Part shown: in pieces, positions 59,085 to 64,000 of the stretch
How the letters are laid out: every line of letters starts with the position of its first letter
Position numbering within the stretch: position 1 is the first letter of the stretch
Source: Spongiibacter nanhainus
GTDB lineage: Bacteria > Pseudomonadota > Gammaproteobacteria > Pseudomonadales > Spongiibacteraceae
Reading direction: 5' to 3'
Assembly (NCBI RefSeq): GCF_016132545.1
Contig: NZ_CP066167.1
Coordinates: 3,346,001 to 3,410,000, forward strand
DNA: 64,000 nt
The notes under the pieces: generated by a model
Seen by the model: only the letters and a program-made list of their open reading frames with translations
Databases searched by the model: none
Told to the model about the DNA's origin: nothing
Position numbers and translations under genes: made by a program

Positions 59085-59345
59085 TCGTCTCCCCACTACT
59101 CACCCTCTTTTTCACCGAGCTGTTGTCTCGGCGACACCCGGACCCGCGATGACACGCAAAAAGTCGTCGGTTGAGAGTGATACGTTCTTATTAAATTGGT
59201 GAGTCAATACTAGCGATGCCAACAAGCCCATTGCCAGTCCCACCACAGGCAATATTACCCCCCCGGCCAGCTGCCACCTTGTATCCCGGCTAATCCAATT
59301 CCCCCCCGGCCCCTTATAAGCACTGGGTACACAAGGGGTTTTACG

Positions 59346-60662
59346 GTGGCTGTCGGTTTATTTCTCTTTCAACAGGATCTGCGTCTTCACGACCAGCGCG
59401 CACTTATGGCCCTCGCGGGGCGGGTTGACGCTCTGCTGTGCGTGTATTGCCGAGACCCCGCCTCGACCCGCCCCGGGCGCTACGGCATTGCCGCTATGGG
59501 ACCGCTGCGCCGCCGTTTCGAGGATCAGAGCCTCGCCGAGCTGCACCGCTCACTGCTGGCGCTGGGGCAATCTCTGCACGTTACTGAAGGCGAACCATTG
59601 GCGGCATTGGAGCAGCTGATCCGCACCTTCAAGGTCAGTGTCATTGGCCAAAGTCGGCAGAGTGGTTTTAACGAAAACCGGCGCTGGCAAACCCTACAGG
59701 CACGCTGGCCATCGCTAACCTTTATCGAGACCGACAATCACACCCTGTTCACCAAAGACCAACTGCCCTTTGCGCTGGATGCGTTGCCGCCAAGCTTTAC
59801 GCCCTTTAGAAAGCGGGTCGAAGCACTGGATATAGACGCCCCTCTGCCGTCACCACAAACCCTCCCTCCCAGCCCCAGTGAGATCGCCGCTCTGCAAGCC
59901 CCTGACACTCGCGCAAGGGCGGACGAGCTATTCCGAGGCGGTGAGCCCCACGGGCTCACCCAACTGGCGGATTACTTTGGCAGTGAGGCGCCCAGCTATT
60001 ACAAATCGGTGCGCAACGCCCTGCAGGGCTGGGATTGCTCGACCAAATTCTCTCCCTGGCTGGCCAATGGCAACCTGTCGCCACGGGAGATTTTGCGCCG
60101 TTTGCGCGACTACGAGAACCAACACGGCGCCAACGAATCCACCTACTGGATCTACTTTGAGCTGCTGTGGCGGGAGTACTTTCACTGGTATGCCCGGCGC
60201 CATGGCGCACGACTCTTCGCGTTCTCCGGTGTGAAACGGCGCAGCCCTCTGACCAGTTTCTACCCCCAGCGCTTCCAAGCCTGGACCATGGGTTCCACCC
60301 CCTACCCCATCGTTAACGCCTGTATGAACGAACTCCGGGAAACCGGCTACCTGTCCAACCGCGGTCGTCAGATCGTCGCCAGTTGCCTGGTTCACGAACT
60401 GGCGGTGGACTGGCGCTATGGCGCCGCTTGGTTTGAACACTGCCTGCTGGACTACGACGTCGCCAGCAACTGGGGCAACTGGCAGTATCTCGCCGGCGTC
60501 GGCGCCGATCCTCGGGGGCATCGCCACTTCGACCTGGACAAACAGACCCGCCAGTTCGACCCCGACGGCAGCTATATAGCCCGCTGGCAGGGCCACGTCA
60601 CCGGGCCGCTGGATCACGTCGATGCCGCTGACTGGCCCTTATCTACCTCGAGTCGGCACTAG
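59346..60662 (+). CDS. Cryptochrome DASH
   Basis: 438 residues from a GTG with AAGGGG 7 nt upstream. Photolyase-related domain ([17 protein letters not shown]) and C-terminal FAD-binding domain with [36 protein letters not shown], the signature of the Cry-DASH subfamily. Cry-DASH proteins repair cyclobutane dimers in single-stranded DNA and may signal. First gene of a three-photolyase unit; the next starts 4 nt later. Confidence 0.93.
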   Translation: MAVGLFLFQQDLRLHDQRALMALAGRVDALLCVYCRDPASTRPGRYGIAAMGPLRRRFEDQSLAELHRSLLALGQSLHVTEGEPLAALEQLIRTFKVSVIGQSRQSGFNENRRWQTLQARWPSLTFIETDNHTLFTKDQLPFALDALPPSFTPFRKRVEALDIDAPLPSPQTLPPSPSEIAALQAPDTRARADELFRGGEPHGLTQLADYFGSEAPSYYKSVRNALQGWDCSTKFSPWLANGNLSPREILRRLRDYENQHGANESTYWIYFELLWREYFHWYARRHGARLFAFSGVKRRSPLTSFYPQRFQAWTMGSTPYPIVNACMNELRETGYLSNRGRQIVASCLVHELAVDWRYGAAWFEHCLLDYDVASNWGNWQYLAGVGADPRGHRHFDLDKQTRQFDPDGSYIARWQGHVTGPLDHVDAADWPLSTSSRH

Positions 60663-60666
60663 TCCT

Positions 60667-62157
60667 ATGAATGTCGTCTGGTTTAAACGGGACCTGCGCC
60701 TCAGCGACCACCCTCCTCTGGCCGATGCCATTGAACGTGGTGACTGCCTGTTGCTCTACCTGTTTGAGCCGGAGCTACTCAAAGACCCCCATTACGAGCG
60801 CCGACATTGGCGTTTCGTCTGGCAATCCTTACAGGCCATGAACGCGCAACTGGCGCAGTTCGGTACTCGCGTACACTGCCTGACCGGTAATGCGCTGGAT
60901 TGTCTGCAAGCCATCCACCAACACACACCGATCTCAGGGCTGTATAGCCACCAGGAAACCGGTCTCGACATCACCTTTCAACGAGATCTCGCGGTGGCAA
61001 AGTGGTGCGACAGTCAGGGCATCCCCTGGCAGCAATCTCCCAGCGGGGCGGTGCGCCGCGGCGCTCTGAATCGCCAGGGCTGGGACCGGCACTGGCAGCA
61101 GGTCATGCGGGCACCGCTGGTACAGCCCGATCTAGACCGCGCCCACTTTGTCACCTTGCCAGGACTGCCGGAAACCACCCCCCAACCCGATTGGCTTTGC
61201 GGCGGCGAGGAAATGCAGCGCGGTGGCAGTCCCACCGCGTGGCGAACTCTGTCGAGTTTTTATCAGGGCCGGGGCCAGGACTATTACCGGTCGCTGTCTT
61301 CACCCATCGCCAGCCGACGAGCGTGCTCACGGATGTCCCCCTATCTGGCCTGGGGCAATATCAGTCTCAGAGAGATGTACCAAAGCCTGCTTAGCCAGTG
61401 GCAGCGCCCCGGCTGGCGCCGCTCGCTGTCGGCACTCTCATCTCGGCTACACTGGCATTGTCACTTTATCCAAAAATTTGAGAGTGAGTGCGAGATGGAA
61501 TTTCGGCCGGTGAATCGCGCTTATCAGGCCTTTCCCTACCGCGACGACAGCGAGGTGGACCGAGACCTGCTGGCCTGGCAGCAGGGCAATACCGGCCTAC
61601 CGCTGGTGGATGCCTGCATGCGCTGTTTGCAAGCCACCGGTTATATCAATTTTCGAATGCGGGCAATGCTGGTCAGCGTGCTGTGTCACCACCTCAATAT
61701 CGATTGGCAACGCGGCGCAACCCACTTAGCCCGGCTGTTTCTAGACTTCGAGCCCGGCATTCACTACCCGCAAATTCAGATGCAGGCCGGGGTCACCGGC
61801 ACCAATACCATCCGCCTCTACAACCCTGTCAAGCAATCCCAGGAGCAGGACCCCAAGGGCGAGTTTATTCGCCGCTGGGTGCCCGAGCTAAGGGCACTAC
61901 CCGACAGCCAGATTCACTGCCCCTGGCAGGTTCCACCCCTGGAGGCGGCCATGCTGGGATTTGAGCTGGGTCGAGACTACCCGGAACCCATTATCGACAT
62001 TACCAGCGCGGCAAAGGCCGCCAGAGAGCGCCTGTGGTCCTGGCGCGGTCGCAGCGACGTTAAACAGGAAGCCCGCCGCATTCTCGCCCGCCATGTGCGG
62101 CCGGACAGCCACAGCACACCGCGCTCCAAGACCACAGAGAGGCGCCGCCGCGCATGA
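60667..62157 (+). CDS. FAD-binding cryptochrome/photolyase family protein
   Basis: 496 residues from the ATG at 60667, 4 nt after the Cry-DASH stop; an in-frame upstream extension was excluded. N-terminal [19 protein letters not shown] domain with [21 protein letters not shown] and [27 protein letters not shown]. Belongs to the class I-like photolyase/cryptochrome superfamily; the subclass (CPD photolyase or a proteobacterial cryptochrome) was not settled. Ends with a basic Arg-rich tail. Its stop overlaps the next start by four bases (ATGA). Confidence 0.9.
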   Translation: MNVVWFKRDLRLSDHPPLADAIERGDCLLLYLFEPELLKDPHYERRHWRFVWQSLQAMNAQLAQFGTRVHCLTGNALDCLQAIHQHTPISGLYSHQETGLDITFQRDLAVAKWCDSQGIPWQQSPSGAVRRGALNRQGWDRHWQQVMRAPLVQPDLDRAHFVTLPGLPETTPQPDWLCGGEEMQRGGSPTAWRTLSSFYQGRGQDYYRSLSSPIASRRACSRMSPYLAWGNISLREMYQSLLSQWQRPGWRRSLSALSSRLHWHCHFIQKFESECEMEFRPVNRAYQAFPYRDDSEVDRDLLAWQQGNTGLPLVDACMRCLQATGYINFRMRAMLVSVLCHHLNIDWQRGATHLARLFLDFEPGIHYPQIQMQAGVTGTNTIRLYNPVKQSQEQDPKGEFIRRWVPELRALPDSQIHCPWQVPPLEAAMLGFELGRDYPEPIIDITSAAKAARERLWSWRGRSDVKQEARRILARHVRPDSHSTPRSKTTERRRRA

Positions 62158-63704
62158 GCCATCCACAGCGTCTGCGACTGATCCTCGGGGATCAGCTCAA
62201 CCCCCGTCACAGCTGGTACCGACAGCAAGATAGCTCCGTCATCTACCTGCTGGCCGAACTCCGCCAGGAAACCGACTACACCCGCCACCATGTGCAAAAA
62301 GTGTGTGCCTTTTTTGCCGCCATGGCGGGCTTTGCCACAGCGCTAAAAAAAGCCGGGCACCGGGTTCTGCACCTGACTTTGGACGACACCGCCGACGACG
62401 CCGACCTCCCTGCGCTGTTGAGGCGGCTGTGTCAGGACCTGGAGATTCAGCAGCTGGACTATCAGCGCCCCGACGAGTACCGCCTACTGCAGCAACTGCG
62501 GGCGCTGAGCATTGACGGCGTCACCCTTGTCGAGGCCGACACGGAACACTTCCTGCTGCCCTTCGACGACATTGCCCAACAGTTCAAGCCCGGCAAGCAC
62601 CGCAAGATGGAGTTTTTCTACCGGGATATGCGGCGACGCTTCCAGGTACTGATGGATGGCGATCAACCCCGGGGCGGCAAGTGGAATTTCGATGCCGATA
62701 ACCGCAACCGCCTCAGCACGGAAGATATCGACGCGCTGCCCCAAGCGCTGTGCTTCAGCAACAAGGTCGACAGTATTCTCCAGCGTCTGCAACGCCACGG
62801 CGTGGACACCTTTGGTACGGCAAGCAAAGAACTGCTGTGGCCGGTCAACCGGCGCCAGGCGGAAGAGCTGCTGGCCTTTTTCTGCGACGCGCTGCTACCC
62901 CTGTTCGGACGCTTTCAGGACGCCATGACCGGCAACAGCCCCCACGCCTGGAGCCTTTACCACTCCCGACTGTCCTTTGCCCTCAACGCCAAACTGCTGC
63001 ACCCGATGCAGGTCATCGACGCGGCACTGCGCGCCTTTGAGAACCACCCGGAGGCCATTGATATCGCTCAAATCGAAGGCTTTGTCAGGCAGATTCTCGG
63101 CTGGCGGGAGTATGTACGAGGGGTGTACTGGGCCAATATGCCGGACTACCAGAGCCGCAACGCCCTGGGCGCCACTCGAGCACTGCCTCGCTGGTTTTGG
63201 GATGGCAATACCCGCATGCGCTGCCAGCAACAAGCCATTGGCCAGTCACTGGAGTTCGCCTACGCCCACCATATTCAGCGCCTGATGGTCACCGGTAACT
63301 TCTGCCTGCTGGCCGGTATTGACCCCGATGAAGTCGATCAGTGGTACCTGGGAATTTACGTGGATGCGATTGAGTGGGTGGAGCTGCCCAACACCCGGGG
63401 CATGAGCCAGTTCGCCGACGGTGGCATTGTCGCCACCAAGGCCTACTCCGCCAGCGGCAATTACCTGAACAAGATGAGCGACTACTGCGGCGACTGCCAT
63501 TACAACGTCAAGCAAAAAACCGGCGAGCGGGCCTGTCCGCTAAATAGTCTGTATTGGGATTTTATGCTCCGTCATCGGGCCCAGTTTGAGCGCAACCCCC
63601 GGGTGGGCATGGTTTACAGAAATTGGGACCGCATGAGTAAGGACAAGCGCGAGGCCGTGCTCGATCATGCCGGCGGCTTGTTGGCAAAACTCGATGAACT
63701 TTAA
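62154..63704 (+). CDS. Iron-sulfur bacterial cryptochrome/(6-4) photolyase (PhrB/CryB-like)
   Basis: 516 residues. [15 protein letters not shown] opens the FeS-BCP group, whose members include Agrobacterium PhrB, a (6-4) photolyase. Four cysteines, Cys357, Cys445, Cys448 and Cys461, have exactly the relative spacing of the PhrB [4Fe-4S] ligands (88, 3, 13). [48 protein letters not shown] and MVYRNWDRM are family motifs. Overlaps the previous gene by 4 nt; third photolyase of the unit. Confidence 0.95.
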   Translation: MSHPQRLRLILGDQLNPRHSWYRQQDSSVIYLLAELRQETDYTRHHVQKVCAFFAAMAGFATALKKAGHRVLHLTLDDTADDADLPALLRRLCQDLEIQQLDYQRPDEYRLLQQLRALSIDGVTLVEADTEHFLLPFDDIAQQFKPGKHRKMEFFYRDMRRRFQVLMDGDQPRGGKWNFDADNRNRLSTEDIDALPQALCFSNKVDSILQRLQRHGVDTFGTASKELLWPVNRRQAEELLAFFCDALLPLFGRFQDAMTGNSPHAWSLYHSRLSFALNAKLLHPMQVIDAALRAFENHPEAIDIAQIEGFVRQILGWREYVRGVYWANMPDYQSRNALGATRALPRWFWDGNTRMRCQQQAIGQSLEFAYAHHIQRLMVTGNFCLLAGIDPDEVDQWYLGIYVDAIEWVELPNTRGMSQFADGGIVATKAYSASGNYLNKMSDYCGDCHYNVKQKTGERACPLNSLYWDFMLRHRAQFERNPRVGMVYRNWDRMSKDKREAVLDHAGGLLAKLDEL

Positions 63705-63743
63705 GGGCTGGTGACCATCGATGGCTCTAATCAGTGGCCGTGA

Positions 63744-64000
63744 TCAATGACCATAATCACCGGCGCTACCGATAAACCAGTCCGGCTCGCCCAGGGCCTC
63801 AGCGGCCCGCTCCAGGGACTCGGCAATATTTGCCGACAGCGGCGTAAAGTCTTCTCGCAGCAAGCTGGCGCTCACACAATTGCTCAAGCGGATGACAAAA
63901 TCCTGTAACTGGCTGACCACCAGCTGAGTCTCGCTGGGGAAACGCCGGGCCAGCTCGCAGCAACGCTGCTCTATCATTAACCAGGCGTTACCGGTGTAGT
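63744..64000 (-). CDS. Partial: C-terminal fragment of an unrecognised protein
   Basis: The minus-strand frame is open from the stop at 63744-63746 to the window edge; an internal ATG exists at 63977 but upstream codons (YTGNAWL...) continue in frame, so this is probably the C-terminal part of a longer gene. At least 84 residues, alpha-helical in appearance, with VVSQLQDFVIRLSNCVSASLL and NIAESLERAAEALGEPDWF. No family recognised. Convergent with the photolyase unit. Confidence 0.6.
   Translation of the reverse strand, partial: YTGNAWLMIEQRCCELARRFPSETQLVVSQLQDFVIRLSNCVSASLLREDFTPLSANIAESLERAAEALGEPDWFIGSAGDYGH

Overview
The window reads as the chromosome of a gammaproteobacterium related to Pseudomonas and Cellvibrio. 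The order grpE-dnaK-dnaJ-dapB-carA-carB-greA / yhbY / rlmE-ftsH-folP-glmM-tpiA-secG-tRNA-Leu-rimP-nusA-infB-rbfA-truB-rpsO-pnp is the classical housekeeping block of that group. A free-living aquatic, light-exposed lifestyle is an inference from three photolyase/cryptochrome genes, a Na+-coupled transporter and secreted lipoprotein hydrolases. No rRNA operon, CRISPR array, prophage or complete insertion sequence was seen.

Layout. 1-9.6 kb: the end of a small exported protein, then the transcription/translation block pnp to rimP, all on the minus strand, behind a strong sigma70 promoter and two tandem intrinsic terminators. 9.6-10 kb: tRNA-Leu(GAG) with a duplicated 3' end plus terminator. 10-16.5 kb: secG, tpiA, glmM, folP, ftsH, rlmE, with a 270-bp foldback (MITE-like) element between rlmE and ftsH. 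16.6-22.2 kb: yhbY, greA, carB and carA; carA has a leader with an intrinsic terminator overlapping a small ORF. 22.2-29 kb: a thioesterase, dapB, a YihY membrane protein, and dnaJ/dnaK/grpE with two sigma32 promoters. 29-39.4 kb: recN, bamE, rnfH-ratA, an NSS transporter, smpB, sixA, a methyltransferase, the divergent ppk1/ppx pair sharing a palindromic Pho-box-like site, and ssrA (tmRNA). 39.7-46.5 kb: a BLUF-fold protein lacking the photoactive residues, an Omp85-like barrel, a membrane protein, the NfeD-slipin pair and an AIM24 protein.

46.6-55.6 kb is the most interesting part. A CofD/YvcK-like protein, a secreted protein, a NUDIX hydrolase, a PhoU-kinase fusion, an ATP-grasp enzyme, an HprK-like kinase, a histidine phosphatase, a metallophosphatase and an amphi-Trp protein form a compact cluster. 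It matches the comparative-genomics 'GAK' system, whose biochemical function is, to my knowledge, unknown. The metallophosphatase gene has a near-ideal PhoB promoter (Pho box, 10 bp, -10), which links the cluster to phosphate limitation; ppk1/ppx carry a weaker site.

55.6-64 kb: a Tat-exported lipoprotein purple acid phosphatase, a subtilisin-type lipoprotein protease, then three adjacent photolyase-family genes (Cry-DASH, an FAD photolyase, an iron-sulfur (6-4)-type photolyase) in one operon, and an unrecognised C-terminal fragment at the window edge.

All names rest on reading the translations and recalled family motifs; no database search was run.
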